DNA of 64,000 nucleotides from Bacillus sp. P14.5. Lineage in GTDB: Bacteria > Bacillota > Bacilli > Bacillales > Bacillaceae_B. The position numbers and the translations under genes are program-made. The DNA lies in assembly GCF_003316765.1 (NCBI RefSeq), contig NZ_NIJF01000095.1, positions 124,001 to 188,000 of the forward strand. Reading direction: 5' to 3'. Below, in pieces: positions 1 through 9,194 of this stretch. How positions within the stretch are numbered: the stretch's first letter is position 1; each line of letters starts with the position of its first letter. Under the pieces are notes generated by a model that saw nothing but the letters and a program-made list of their open reading frames with translations, was not told the DNA's origin and ran no database searches.

Positions 1-1191
1 AGTGATGATATGTTATCACAAGATGAAATAGATGCCCTATTGAGGGGCACAGCCAGCGATGAGAAAGAATCAGCTTCTTCTCAAAATTTAAATGTGGAAG
101 AGTACTTGAGTGAGTTCGAACAGGACGCTTTGGGAGAAATCGGTAATATATCCTTCGGCAGTTCAGCCACAGCTCTTTCTACTCTGCTGAACCAGAAAGT
201 TGAAATCACTACACCAAAGGTCTCCATCTTGGAAAGAAGCAGATTGGAAGATGATTTTCCACATCCGTATGTAGCTATACAAGTTCAATATACAGAAGGA
301 TTTTCTGGTGCCAATCTCTTGGTCATAAAACAGGAAGACGCCGCAGTAATTGCTGACCTGATGCTTGGAGGAGATGGGCTGAGCCCATCAACGGACCTTG
401 GGGAAATCCAAGTTAGTGCGGTTCAAGAAGCAATGAACCAGATGATGGGATCGGCTGCTACGTCCATGTCCACAGTGTTCAGTAAAAGAGTGGATATATC
501 CCCTCCGACAGTCGATATGATGTATCTTCCTAAAGGAGAAGGTGCAGACAACATTCCTGAACAAGATTTATTGACTAAGATCTCTTTTTCATTAAAAGTA
601 GGAAACTTGATAGATTCAAATATCATGCAGTTGCTTCCTCTGCAATTTGCCAAACAGCTTGTCGAAGAATTAACAAATAATAACGATACTTCATCGACAA
701 ATTCCGATATAATGGAACAGGACATGGTCAATCAGGAGAATAGTAACCGGAACACAGTTCCAGAGACATCGTATAAAGAACCTGAAACTTACAAAGAAAC
801 GCCAGCCCGACAGGCACCTGAAAGAACCCAGCCTCAGCACTATGGAAGCAATCAGGTGAATGAGCAGGCTGTCAATGTACAACCGGCTTCATTTTCAAGT
901 TTTGAACAGGCGCCGGCTGCCAAGCCTGAAAGTAAAAATCTTGATATGCTCCTGGACATTCCATTGAATGTGACAGTTGAACTTGGCAGGACGAATCGTT
1001 CTGTTAAGGATATCCTGGAATTATCTTCAGGTTCAATTATTGAGCTCGATAAGCTTGCCGGTGAACCGGTCGATGTCCTGGTGAACAGCAGACTAATAGC
1101 AAAAGGTGAAGTGGTCGTCATTGATGAAAACTTCGGAGTTAGAATCACAGATATTGTCAGTCAAACAGACAGATTAAAAAAACTGAAGTAA
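1..1191 (+). CDS. fliY: Flagellar motor switch phosphatase FliY (5' end outside window)
   Basis: FliY is a C-ring switch component of Gram-positive flagella and dephosphorylates CheY-P. The reading frame is open from base 1; the first ATG is at 10, but the codons before it (Ser-Asp-Asp) are in frame and the family normally has a few residues before the LSQDEIDALL motif, so the true start is probably just upstream. Two CheC-like phosphatase repeats are visible (EIGNISFGSSATALS near residue 41 and EAMNQMMGSAATS near 140), then a Gln/Pro-rich variable linker (about 225-300), then a C-terminal FliN/SpoA domain (about 310-393). The length is close to the roughly 380 residues usual for FliY. It is the first of a dense co-directional fla/che run. 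Confidence 0.95.
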   Translation, partial: SDDMLSQDEIDALLRGTASDEKESASSQNLNVEEYLSEFEQDALGEIGNISFGSSATALSTLLNQKVEITTPKVSILERSRLEDDFPHPYVAIQVQYTEGFSGANLLVIKQEDAAVIADLMLGGDGLSPSTDLGEIQVSAVQEAMNQMMGSAATSMSTVFSKRVDISPPTVDMMYLPKGEGADNIPEQDLLTKISFSLKVGNLIDSNIMQLLPLQFAKQLVEELTNNNDTSSTNSDIMEQDMVNQENSNRNTVPETSYKEPETYKETPARQAPERTQPQHYGSNQVNEQAVNVQPASFSSFEQAPAAKPESKNLDMLLDIPLNVTVELGRTNRSVKDILELSSGSIIELDKLAGEPVDVLVNSRLIAKGEVVVIDENFGVRITDIVSQTDRLKKLK

Positions 1192-1207
1192 AACGGGGGA
1201 AAAGAAA

Positions 1208-1570
1208 ATGGCAAATAGAATTTTGATAGTGGATGACGCGGCTTTTATGAGAATGATGATCAAAGATATTCTTTCGAAGAACGGCTTCGAAGTTGTAGGA
1301 GAAGCTGCAGACGGCAATCAGGCAGTCGAGAAATTTAAAGAGTTAAATCCTGATTTAGTCACAATGGATATAACGATGCCTGAAAAAGATGGAATAGCTG
1401 CATTAAAAGAAATAAAAGCAATAGATGGGAATGCCAAGATCATCATGTGTTCAGCAATGGGGCAGCAAGCAATGGTCATCGACGCCATTCAGGCCGGTGC
1501 GAAGGACTTCATTGTTAAACCGTTCCAGGCGGACCGCGTAATCGAAGCAATACAGAAAGCGTTAAACTAA
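1208..1570 (+). CDS. cheY: Chemotaxis response regulator CheY
   Basis: A single-domain receiver of 120 residues. The acidic pocket D9/D10, the phospho-acceptor D54 in the TMDITMP motif, a Thr/Ser switch region and the conserved Lys in FIVKPF are all present. CheA phosphorylates it; in Bacillus CheY-P binds the FliM/FliY switch and promotes counter-clockwise rotation. It starts 16 bases after fliY, preceded by a GGGGGAAAAG ribosome site, and is followed by fliZ. Having no output domain and sitting among switch genes make this CheY rather than another regulator. Confidence 0.97.
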   Translation: MANRILIVDDAAFMRMMIKDILSKNGFEVVGEAADGNQAVEKFKELNPDLVTMDITMPEKDGIAALKEIKAIDGNAKIIMCSAMGQQAMVIDAIQAGAKDFIVKPFQADRVIEAIQKALN

Positions 1571-1646
1571 AGGTATTCAGCAGATAAATAAATGATAGTT
1601 TTTTCCAAGCAACATAAGCAAGGGAATTAAGGAGAAGGTGCTTTTT

Positions 1647-2312
1647 TTGAGAAACATATTAAGGAAGCTTTTTTTCATTATTGCTTGTTCAGCTGCTCTG
1701 CATATGACTGGAACCATGCCGGCATATGCAGGGTTCGATGGAACCGTGAAAGACTACTGGGAACAGCCTGAAGAGCGTAATGAAGAAGAACAGCCTGCAG
1801 CAGAACAGACTGAAAACAGCAATCCCCAGCCCTCCACTGGTGTTACGGCGATGGATTATATGAAAATGATTTTTGCCCTTATATTTGTTATTGCCTTAAT
1901 CTATTTTTTGCTAAAATTTATCAATCAAAAGAGCAAATCATTTCAGCAGACCAAGTTGATTCACAACCTTGGGGGTACAACGCTTGGGGGGAACCGCTCC
2001 GTTCAGCTCGTGAAAGTAGGGGGGAGAATCCTCGTCCTTGGCGTGGGGGAAGACATTCAATTATTGAAGGAAATTGATGAGACAGAAGAAAAAGAAGAAA
2101 TTCTTAACTTTTATGAAGATAAATCACAAGGGTTACAGCAGCAGAAGGACATCCTGACACAATGGGTTGGCAAGAAAACGGGTATTGCTTCTGATAAGCC
2201 TAAAGAGGCTGAATCATTTCAATCTTTGCTGAAATCACAGATAGACGATGTAAGGAAAGGCAGAAAGAAAATGCTTAAAGATTTGGACAAGGAGACAGAT
2301 AACAATGAATGA
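1647..2312 (+). CDS. fliZ: Flagellar biosynthesis protein FliZ (FliO family)
   Basis: This is the FliO-type assembly factor of the flagellar type III export gate, named FliZ in Bacillus. It has an N-terminal signal-like hydrophobic segment ending near AYAG, an acidic Glu/Gln linker, one transmembrane helix (about residues 74-92), then a soluble FliO domain containing [24 protein letters not shown] at 1638 is in frame but lies inside the ribosome site AAGGAGAAGG, so the TTG at 1647 is the better start (221 residues). The start lies next to a run of seven T, so the N-terminus would change if that run were miscounted. It overlaps fliP by eight bases. Confidence 0.88.
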   Translation: MRNILRKLFFIIACSAALHMTGTMPAYAGFDGTVKDYWEQPEERNEEEQPAAEQTENSNPQPSTGVTAMDYMKMIFALIFVIALIYFLLKFINQKSKSFQQTKLIHNLGGTTLGGNRSVQLVKVGGRILVLGVGEDIQLLKEIDETEEKEEILNFYEDKSQGLQQQKDILTQWVGKKTGIASDKPKEAESFQSLLKSQIDDVRKGRKKMLKDLDKETDNNE

Positions 2313-2969
2313 ATTCATGGAGTTTTTCAATACCAATTCTCCCGATTCTGTCTCAACATCTGTGAAGCTGCTGCTCCTCTTTACGGTGCTTTCCATAGCG
2401 CCCAGCATTTTGATTCTGATGACTTCTTTTACAAGGATTGTCATTGTGCTTTCGTTCGTCCGTACTTCATTGGCAACGCAGCAAATGCCTCCCAATCAAG
2501 TACTGATGGGGTTAGCTCTGTTTTTAACTTTTTTATAATGGCACCCACTTTCCAGGAAGTGAATGAAACGGCTTTGACTCCTTTATTTAATGAGGAGATC
2601 AACCTGGAGGAGGCATATGAGAACGCAGCGGTCCCATTCAAGGATTTTATGAGTAAGCATACGAGACAAAAAGACTTGGAACTGTTCCTGAATTACTCTG
2701 GTGCAGACAGGCCCGAATCAATAGACGATATTCCTCTGACAGCTCTTGTACCCGCTTTTGCACTAAGTGAAATCAAGACGGCTTTCCAGATCGGTTTTAT
2801 GATTTTCATCCCTTTTCTAGTCATTGATATGGTCGTTGCGAGTGTGCTTATGTCGATGGGGATGATGATGCTTCCGCCCGTCATGATATCGTTACCGTTC
2901 AAAATTTTGCTTTTCGTCTTGGTGGACGGCTGGTACCTGGTCGTTAAATCTTTGCTGCAAAGCTTTTAA
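2305..2969 (+). pseudogene. fliP: Flagellar export gate protein FliP, frameshifted at a T run
   Basis: FliP forms the FliP/Q/R core pore of the flagellar type III export gate. The first 77 codons (2305-2538) give the N-terminal part up to LALFLTF and then hit TAA. The rest, from MAPTFQEV to LVKSLLQSF, continues in the next frame to 2969. Conserved FliP reads [10 protein letters not shown] here, which needs seven T after the AC at about 2528; only six are present. Restoring one T gives 221 residues, the family length, with no other damage. All helices and the SMGMMMLPP motif are intact. It may be a consensus error rather than a dead gene, since the neighbouring export genes are all intact. Confidence 0.93.
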
Positions 2970-2982
2970 GTAGGTGATTAAT

Positions 2983-3252
2983 ATGAATGTAGAATCGGTA
3001 ATTGCTCTAGCTGAAAGAGGGGTCTATACGACATTGGTGATATGCGGACCTTTGCTTCTGCTCGCTTTGGTCGTCGGTCTAGTTGTCAGTATTTTTCAGG
3101 CAACGACTCAGATTCAGGAGCAGACTTTGGCCTTTATCCCAAAGATTGTAGCCGTCCTTATTGGTGTTGTCTTTTTTGGACCGTGGATGCTTACTAAAAT
3201 GGTCACATACACATCCGAAATTTTCACAAACCTAAACAGGTTTGTAGGATAG
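2983..3252 (+). CDS. fliQ: Flagellar export gate protein FliQ
   Basis: A small inner-membrane protein with two transmembrane helices that joins FliP and FliR in the export gate pore. The family motif FQATTQIQEQTLAF followed by IPKIVAVL is plain, and the protein ends with NLNRFVG, as in Bacillus FliQ. A GTG at 2974 is in frame, but it lies in the AGGTGA ribosome site; the ATG at 2983 gives 89 residues, the expected length. It lies 13 bases after fliP and 5 before fliR, as expected for co-translated gate subunits. Confidence 0.95.
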   Translation: MNVESVIALAERGVYTTLVICGPLLLLALVVGLVVSIFQATTQIQEQTLAFIPKIVAVLIGVVFFGPWMLTKMVTYTSEIFTNLNRFVG

Positions 3253-3257
3253 ATGAA

Positions 3258-4034
3258 ATGGAAGAACTGATTCCGAGCCTTTCTATCTTTCTATTAGTTT
3301 TTACAAGGGTTTCCGCTTTCTTTGTGACCCTTCCGCTATTTTCTTACAGATCTATTCCGGCTCAGCACCGTATCGGGTTCGCTGGTGTGGTTGCCTGGAT
3401 TATGTACTATTCTATCGATGCGGACCCGATGGTAATAGATGCCGCTTATATACTTTTGGTTATGAAAGAAGCACTTATCGGTCTATTGATAGGGTTCACT
3501 GCCTATATGATTATAGCCGCCATACAGGTTGCCGGGAGTTTTATTGACTTCCAGATGGGGTTTGCCATTGCTAACGTCATTGACCCGCAGACTGGCGCTC
3601 AATCCCCGCTGGTTGGACAGTATCTATATACTTTTGCCCTCCTGCTTCTGCTTGCTCTCGATGGGCATCATCTGCTTCTCGATGGCGTGTTTTACAGTTA
3701 TCAATTTATTCCTATAGATCAGCCTTGGATTCCTTTTGGAAATGAGAACCTGACAGAATACGTTCTAAAAACCTTTAACACTGTGTTTATCATAGCTTTT
3801 CAAATGTCAATTCCGGTAGTCGCCACCCTCTTTCTGGTAGATGTTGCATTAGGGATTGTGGCACGGACTGTACCGCAGCTTAATATCTTTGTAGTCGGTT
3901 TTCCTATTAAAATTGCAGTCAGCTTCCTGGTTTTATTCATTGTGCTGGGTGCTATGATGACTGTTATGCAGCAAATGTTTGAATTAATGGTTTATACCAT
4001 GAGAGATCTAATGAAAATTATCGGAGGCGCTTGA
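3258..4034 (+). CDS. fliR: Flagellar export gate protein FliR
   Basis: A 258-residue polytopic membrane protein, the third core subunit of the flagellar type III export gate. Six hydrophobic segments are visible. The conserved stretch VAGSFIDFQMGFAIANVIDP, the GHH motif (LALDGHHLLLDG) and the C-terminal VGFPIKIAVSF are typical of FliR/SctT. A second ATG five bases upstream (3253) is out of frame. The stop codon is followed within two bases by the TTG start of flhB, so translation is probably coupled. Confidence 0.96.
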   Translation: MEELIPSLSIFLLVFTRVSAFFVTLPLFSYRSIPAQHRIGFAGVVAWIMYYSIDADPMVIDAAYILLVMKEALIGLLIGFTAYMIIAAIQVAGSFIDFQMGFAIANVIDPQTGAQSPLVGQYLYTFALLLLLALDGHHLLLDGVFYSYQFIPIDQPWIPFGNENLTEYVLKTFNTVFIIAFQMSIPVVATLFLVDVALGIVARTVPQLNIFVVGFPIKIAVSFLVLFIVLGAMMTVMQQMFELMVYTMRDLMKIIGGA

Positions 4035-4035
4035 T

Positions 4036-5118
4036 TTGAAATTGCTTTCCCTTGATCTGCAGTTTTTTGCAGGTGAAAAAACAGAAAAAGCCACTCCTAA
4101 AAAACGCCAGGATTCAAGGAAGAAAGGTCAAACAGCAAAAAGCCAGGATGTGAATACAGCTGTCATATTACTCGCTGTATTTTTATTTTTGACTTTTAGT
4201 GCTTCTTATATCGGCAATATCGTTTTTGATTTATTCCGCATTTCTTTTCAAGATTATATGATGATGGACTTGACCCAGGATTCCTTCATGCTGATAGTGA
4301 TGGAGGTTTTGCAGCAGGTCGCGATATTGCTTGGGCCGATTATGCTCGTAGCACTCCTGGCGGGTATATTTTCCAACTATGTACAAGTCGGTGTCATGTT
4401 TACTGGAGAACCCTTACAGCCTAAACTTGAAAAAATCGATCCGATAAAGGGAGCGAAGCGGATATTTTCCTTAAGAGCGATTGTCGAATTGTTGAAGTCG
4501 ATATTGAAAATCGGATTCGTAGGCGCCATTACATTTGTCATTTTATGGTGGAATATCGAAGAAGTATTGCTGCTTTCGTTTAAATCCACCCATGACTCTT
4601 TGGCGACAATGGCGTCCCTGACTGTTCAAATGGGGATTGCTGCTTCATTGGCACTGCTGTTTTTATCCGTTTTTGACTATCTATATCAAAAATATGATTT
4701 TGAAAAAAATATCAAGATGTCCAAACAGGATATTAAAGATGAACATAAAAACACTGAGGGAGACCCCCTTATCAAATCCAAGATTAAGCAAAGGCAGAGG
4801 GAAATGGCAATGAGGCGGATGATGCAGGAAGTACCTGAAGCCGATGTCGTCATAACCAACCCCACCCACTTTGCTATTGCATTGAAATATGATGAAAGTA
4901 AATCAGATGCTCCTTATGTTGTGGCAAAAGGCGTCGACTATCTGGCCCAAAAAATAAAATTTATCGCCAGTGAAAATGATGTCATCATGGTAGAAAACAG
5001 GCCTCTGGCACGGTCGCTTTATGACAGTGCTGAAATTGGCGATGCGATACCAGAGGAGTTTTTTAAGGCAGTGGCAGAAATCCTGGCCTATGTCTATCGA
5101 ATGAAAAATCAGCTGTAA
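4036..5118 (+). CDS. flhB: Flagellar export switch protein FlhB
   Basis: FlhB controls the change of export substrate from rod/hook to filament proteins. It has an N-terminal LDLQFFAGEKTEKATPKKR motif, four transmembrane helices, and a cytoplasmic tail with the autocleavage motif NPTH at residues 275-278. The start is TTG at 4036, preceded by GGAGG in the end of fliR, giving 360 residues, the same size as the B. subtilis protein. It is followed by flhA in the usual order. No anomalies were seen. Confidence 0.96.
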   Translation: MKLLSLDLQFFAGEKTEKATPKKRQDSRKKGQTAKSQDVNTAVILLAVFLFLTFSASYIGNIVFDLFRISFQDYMMMDLTQDSFMLIVMEVLQQVAILLGPIMLVALLAGIFSNYVQVGVMFTGEPLQPKLEKIDPIKGAKRIFSLRAIVELLKSILKIGFVGAITFVILWWNIEEVLLLSFKSTHDSLATMASLTVQMGIAASLALLFLSVFDYLYQKYDFEKNIKMSKQDIKDEHKNTEGDPLIKSKIKQRQREMAMRRMMQEVPEADVVITNPTHFAIALKYDESKSDAPYVVAKGVDYLAQKIKFIASENDVIMVENRPLARSLYDSAEIGDAIPEEFFKAVAEILAYVYRMKNQL

Positions 5119-5143
5119 CAGCTTAAGTTAGGAGGGAATGCAG

Positions 5144-7180
5144 ATGTCAGTAAGAGATTTATCAGTACTATCCAGTGTCATTCTTATAGTAGCTATGCTC
5201 ATCATTCCTTTTCCGCCTTGGCTGTTAAGTGTACTGATCATAATAAATATTGCCTTGGCTCTCCTGGTCCTTCTGATCTCGATGAATATGAACGAACCGC
5301 TGCAATTTGCGATATTTCCTTCATTGCTGCTTCTATTGACGCTGTTCAGGCTGGGACTGAATGTGTCAACCACCCGTTCCATTCTCAGTAACGGAGAAGC
5401 AGGCGATGTTGTTGAAACTTTTGGAACTTTTGTGGTCGGTGGAAATGTCCTGGTAGGTCTTGTAGTTTTCATCATTTTGATTATCATTCAATTTGTTGTT
5501 ATAACCAAAGGTTCGGAGCGTGTTTCCGAGGTAGCAGCAAGATTTACGCTTGATGCTATGCCGGGTAAGCAGATGAGTATAGATGCAGACCTGAATGCCG
5601 GGATCATTTCCGAACATGATGCCAGGGCACGCAGGGAGAAAGTAAGCAGTGAAGCAGACTTTTATGGTGCCATGGATGGTGCGTCCAAATTTGTCAAAGG
5701 GGATGCGATAGCCGGCATCATCATCGTGATGATGAACCTGATCTTCGGAATCATCATCGGGATGACCCAGCAGGGGCTGCCAATAGGAGAGGCGGCCACA
5801 CGCTATTCATTATTGACAGTGGGAGATGGAATCGTCAGCCAGATTCCAGCTCTTTTGATTTCGACCGCAACCGGTATTGTTGTGACCAGGGCAGCCTCCG
5901 ATGGAAACCTCGGACAGGATATCATGAATCAGCTTTTGGCTTTTCCGCCGATGCTGTATGTTTCGGGAGCCACCATTTTTCTTCTGGGATTATTTACTCC
6001 AATTAATGATATTCTGACCATACCAGTAGCTGCTGCTCTTGGAATTGGCGGATATATGCTGTCCCGGGCACCAAAAGAAGATGAAGAAGACCTCATTGAA
6101 ATGGAAGAAGAGAGAGAACAGGATGAAATGAAAAGCCCTGAGAGCGTGGTCAGCTTGTTGAATGTGGATCCGATTGAGTTTGAATTCGGTTACGGTCTAA
6201 TACCGTTAGCCGATGCCAACCAAGGAGGCGATCTCCTTGACCGGGTTGTCATGATCCGTAGACAGCTGGCGATAGAACTAGGATTAGTTATTCCTGTCGT
6301 ACGCATACGGGATAATATCCAATTACAGCCTAATGAATACAGGCTGAAAATTAAAGGGAACGAAATGGCAAGAGGAGAACTGCTGCTGGACCACTACCTG
6401 GCCATGAGTCCAGGAGTGGAAGATGAGTCCATCGAAGGAATTGATACTGTTGAACCCTCCTTCGGCCTTCCCGCTAAGTGGATTGGCGAAGACATGAAAG
6501 AGCAGGCGGAGATTTTCGGTTATACCGTGGTAGATCCACCGTCAGTCGTTTCAACACATATCACTGAAGTGATCAAGAATAATGCACATGAATTGCTTGG
6601 AAGACAGGAGACGAAGCAGCTTATCGATCACCTTCAGGAATCCTATCCAATTCTTGTAGAAGAAGTCACACCGAATCCATTATCTGTTGGTGAAGTGCAA
6701 AAAGTTCTTGCGAAATTATTGAAAGAGAATGTTTCCATCAGAAACCTTCCCATCATATTTGAAACCTTGGCTGACTATGGAAAAATGAGCACTGATACAG
6801 ATTTGTTGGCGGAGTATGTCAGGCAGGCGCTGGCAAGACAGATTACTTCCCAATATGTTGATCAGGGCGGGAGCCTTAAAGTGGTCACCCTCTCTGGAAG
6901 AGTCGAGAAATTAATTGCTGATGCTGTTCAGCAGACAGAGCATGGAAACTATCTTTCGATGGATCCGAATGACTCCCAGCGGGTCTTGGAGGCACTTGCC
7001 TCACAAGTGGAACAATTGTCCCTTATGGAAGAGTCACCTGTCATTTTGTGTTCTCCTGCCATTAGGATGTATGTGAGGCAGCTGATTGAAAGGTACTTCC
7101 CTCAAGTACCGACGCTTTCTTACAATGAATTAGAGGCAAATGTAGAAGTCCAAAGTTTAGGGTTGGTGAATGTCGAATGA
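5144..7180 (+). CDS. flhA: Flagellar export apparatus protein FlhA
   Basis: FlhA is the largest export gate component; it forms a nonameric ring whose cytoplasmic domain docks export chaperones. There are about eight N-terminal transmembrane helices (residues 10-320), the conserved FHIPEP region (RFTLDAMPGKQMSIDADLNAG), an acidic linker near 330, and the four-subdomain cytoplasmic part with LIPLADANQGGDLLDR and PSVVSTHITE. An ATG at 5138 is one base from the GGAGGG ribosome site; the ATG at 5144 has proper spacing and gives 678 residues. The stop overlaps the flhF start (ATGA). Confidence 0.95.
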   Translation: MSVRDLSVLSSVILIVAMLIIPFPPWLLSVLIIINIALALLVLLISMNMNEPLQFAIFPSLLLLLTLFRLGLNVSTTRSILSNGEAGDVVETFGTFVVGGNVLVGLVVFIILIIIQFVVITKGSERVSEVAARFTLDAMPGKQMSIDADLNAGIISEHDARARREKVSSEADFYGAMDGASKFVKGDAIAGIIIVMMNLIFGIIIGMTQQGLPIGEAATRYSLLTVGDGIVSQIPALLISTATGIVVTRAASDGNLGQDIMNQLLAFPPMLYVSGATIFLLGLFTPINDILTIPVAAALGIGGYMLSRAPKEDEEDLIEMEEEREQDEMKSPESVVSLLNVDPIEFEFGYGLIPLADANQGGDLLDRVVMIRRQLAIELGLVIPVVRIRDNIQLQPNEYRLKIKGNEMARGELLLDHYLAMSPGVEDESIEGIDTVEPSFGLPAKWIGEDMKEQAEIFGYTVVDPPSVVSTHITEVIKNNAHELLGRQETKQLIDHLQESYPILVEEVTPNPLSVGEVQKVLAKLLKENVSIRNLPIIFETLADYGKMSTDTDLLAEYVRQALARQITSQYVDQGGSLKVVTLSGRVEKLIADAVQQTEHGNYLSMDPNDSQRVLEALASQVEQLSLMEESPVILCSPAIRMYVRQLIERYFPQVPTLSYNELEANVEVQSLGLVNVE

Positions 7181-8325
7181 AAGTGAAAAAATTTACAGCA
7201 CCTACTATGCCGGAAGCCATGAAGAATATACGGGCTGAATTGGGGGAAAGTGCTGTCATATTGAACTCCAAGATCATTTATACAGGAGGATTTCTTGGGT
7301 TATTCAAAAAGAAATATATTGAAGTGATTGCAGCGATCGATCCTAATTCAAACCAGACAGCGAGAGAAAAGCGTCCAGCGCATATTCCGGCTGAAACTAA
7401 AGAAAAGCCGCCGCTTCCCGCAATGAAAGTACCTTCAGAAGCTGACATTGGGAACGGTTCACATGAGCTGAAGAAAGAAATCACAGAGCTTCAAAGTATT
7501 GTAAGGCAATTAAAAACGAAGGATGACTTTGGACATTATCCTGAGGCCATACGAAACCTTCTTTTGTATCTAAAAGATCAGGATGTGGATGAAAAGTATA
7601 TCTTTGAAGCGGCAGAGCATCTGTCACTCCTGACACAGAATAAAGAGGTCTCTAGTGAAGAACTGAATTCATCTCTATCCGATTTTCTGCAGCTGAAGTT
7701 GACCGGTTTTGAATTCGGCGGGATAAGCTATCACAAAAAATATGTTAATGTTATTGGCCCTACCGGCGTCGGAAAGACAACCACCCTGGCCAAAATGGCT
7801 TCGGAAGCAGTTCTTGAAGAGCGAAAGAAAATCGCATTCATCACTACTGATACTTACAGAATAGCTGCCATAGAACAATTAAAGACGTATGCACAATTGT
7901 TAAATGTCCCCTTGGAAGTTGTATACAAGCTGGAGGACTTTAAGAAGGCAATCGATAAATTCTCGGATTACGACGTCATCTTCATTGATACCGCAGGACG
8001 TAATTTTAGAGAAGAGAAGTACGTGAAAGATTTGGAAAAGATAATCGACTTCAAAAATGATATGGAAACATTCCTAGTGCTGTCAATGACTTCGAAAGAA
8101 AAAGATTTACATGAAATCATAAGGAATTTCTCCAATATTCCAATTGAAAAGTTCATCTTTTCAAAGGTTGATGAAACTTCCAGCTATGGGACTATGTACA
8201 ACCTGTTGAGAAATGAAGAAACGGGTGCAGCTTATATCACCTCGGGTCAAAGTGTCCCTGAAGATATATCCGAGGCATCATCTAAAGAGATCGTAGAATT
8301 AGTGATGGAAGGTATCTCTAAATGA
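7177..8325 (+). CDS. flhF: Flagellar placement GTPase FlhF
   Basis: FlhF is an SRP-family GTPase that sets the number and position of flagellar basal bodies. Residues 1-100 form the basic/variable B region; an N-domain helix bundle follows; the G domain starts near residue 190 with the P-loop GPTGVGKTTTLAKM, the TTDTYRIAA motif, the DTAGRN motif and KVDETSSYG. It starts within the last codons of flhA (ATGA) and ends overlapping flhG (ATGA), so the three are translationally coupled. The 382-residue length is somewhat longer than usual because of the variable linker. Confidence 0.94.
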   Translation: MKVKKFTAPTMPEAMKNIRAELGESAVILNSKIIYTGGFLGLFKKKYIEVIAAIDPNSNQTAREKRPAHIPAETKEKPPLPAMKVPSEADIGNGSHELKKEITELQSIVRQLKTKDDFGHYPEAIRNLLLYLKDQDVDEKYIFEAAEHLSLLTQNKEVSSEELNSSLSDFLQLKLTGFEFGGISYHKKYVNVIGPTGVGKTTTLAKMASEAVLEERKKIAFITTDTYRIAAIEQLKTYAQLLNVPLEVVYKLEDFKKAIDKFSDYDVIFIDTAGRNFREEKYVKDLEKIIDFKNDMETFLVLSMTSKEKDLHEIIRNFSNIPIEKFIFSKVDETSSYGTMYNLLRNEETGAAYITSGQSVPEDISEASSKEIVELVMEGISK

Positions 8326-9194
8326 AGGATCAGGCACAGGGTTTAAGGCTGAAGATGCTTGAAGCACAGTCAAGGAATGCAAAAACCATTGCAGTAGTCA
8401 GCGGCAAGGGAGGCGTGGGGAAAACTAACTTTGCAGTGAATTTCTCACTGGCACTTCAGAAAAAAGGTAAAAAGGTTCTCCTGTTTGACCTTGATATCGG
8501 AATGGGGAATATCCACATTATCCTCGGAAAACAGCCGGACAAAACCATTGCTGACTTTATAAACAATCCCGTTTCCCAAATAGGCGAAATCATATACACG
8601 GATGAAGAGGGGTCATCTTATATCAGTGCCGGGAACGGCCTGCAGAATATTATGGAATGGGATGAACAGGACGTTGAAAGGCTGTTGAATGCCCTTGCAG
8701 AACTCATTCACTCCTATGATTATATTGTTTTTGATATGGGTGCAGGGGCTGCTCAGCATACCTTGGAAATCCTAATGGCCGTGGAAGATATTTTTGTCGT
8801 CACCACCCCTGAACCGACTGCTGTCACGGATGCCTATTCTATGATGAAGTACATCAATATGAAAGACAGCGGCAAGGAGTTTTACCTCATTTGCAACAGA
8901 GCTGAAAATGAACAAGAGGGAACGGAAACCCTGAACAGATTGAAGCAGGCAATGGCAAAATTCCTGAACAAAGAAGTATTTTTATTTGGTGTGCTGCCGG
9001 AAGATGCTTCAGTAAGGAAAGCAGTCACCAGGCAAGTTCCCCTGCTGAACTCTTTTCCTCAATCTCAAATATCCTTGTCATTAAATCGTATACTTGGACA
9101 GTATCTTGCAGGGGTCACTACATTTACACCTGCAGAGAAAAAGGGGTTCGTATCCAATTTGAAACGGCTTCTGTTCAGGAGGAAAGGTAAATGA
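8322..9194 (+). CDS. flhG: MinD-like ATPase FlhG (YlxH)
   Basis: FlhG is a MinD/ParA-type ATPase that stimulates FlhF GTPase activity and sets the flagellar pattern. It has an N-terminal helix carrying a Gln-rich FlhF-activating motif (KDQAQGLRLKML), the deviant Walker A SGKGGVGKTNFAVNF near residue 26, Walker A' region FDLDIGMGN and Walker B FDMGAG. The C-terminal basic/hydrophobic tail (LKRLLFRRK) fits a membrane-targeting sequence. It overlaps flhF upstream and cheB downstream by four bases each, so it belongs to the flagellar operon. Confidence 0.93.
   Translation: MKDQAQGLRLKMLEAQSRNAKTIAVVSGKGGVGKTNFAVNFSLALQKKGKKVLLFDLDIGMGNIHIILGKQPDKTIADFINNPVSQIGEIIYTDEEGSSYISAGNGLQNIMEWDEQDVERLLNALAELIHSYDYIVFDMGAGAAQHTLEILMAVEDIFVVTTPEPTAVTDAYSMMKYINMKDSGKEFYLICNRAENEQEGTETLNRLKQAMAKFLNKEVFLFGVLPEDASVRKAVTRQVPLLNSFPQSQISLSLNRILGQYLAGVTTFTPAEKKGFVSNLKRLLFRRKGK

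Noticed and set aside
2520..2545. Programmed ribosomal frameshifting in fliP
   Set aside because: No stimulatory structure or upstream ribosome-like site was seen, and the same one-base loss in unrelated genes is better explained by run-length error.
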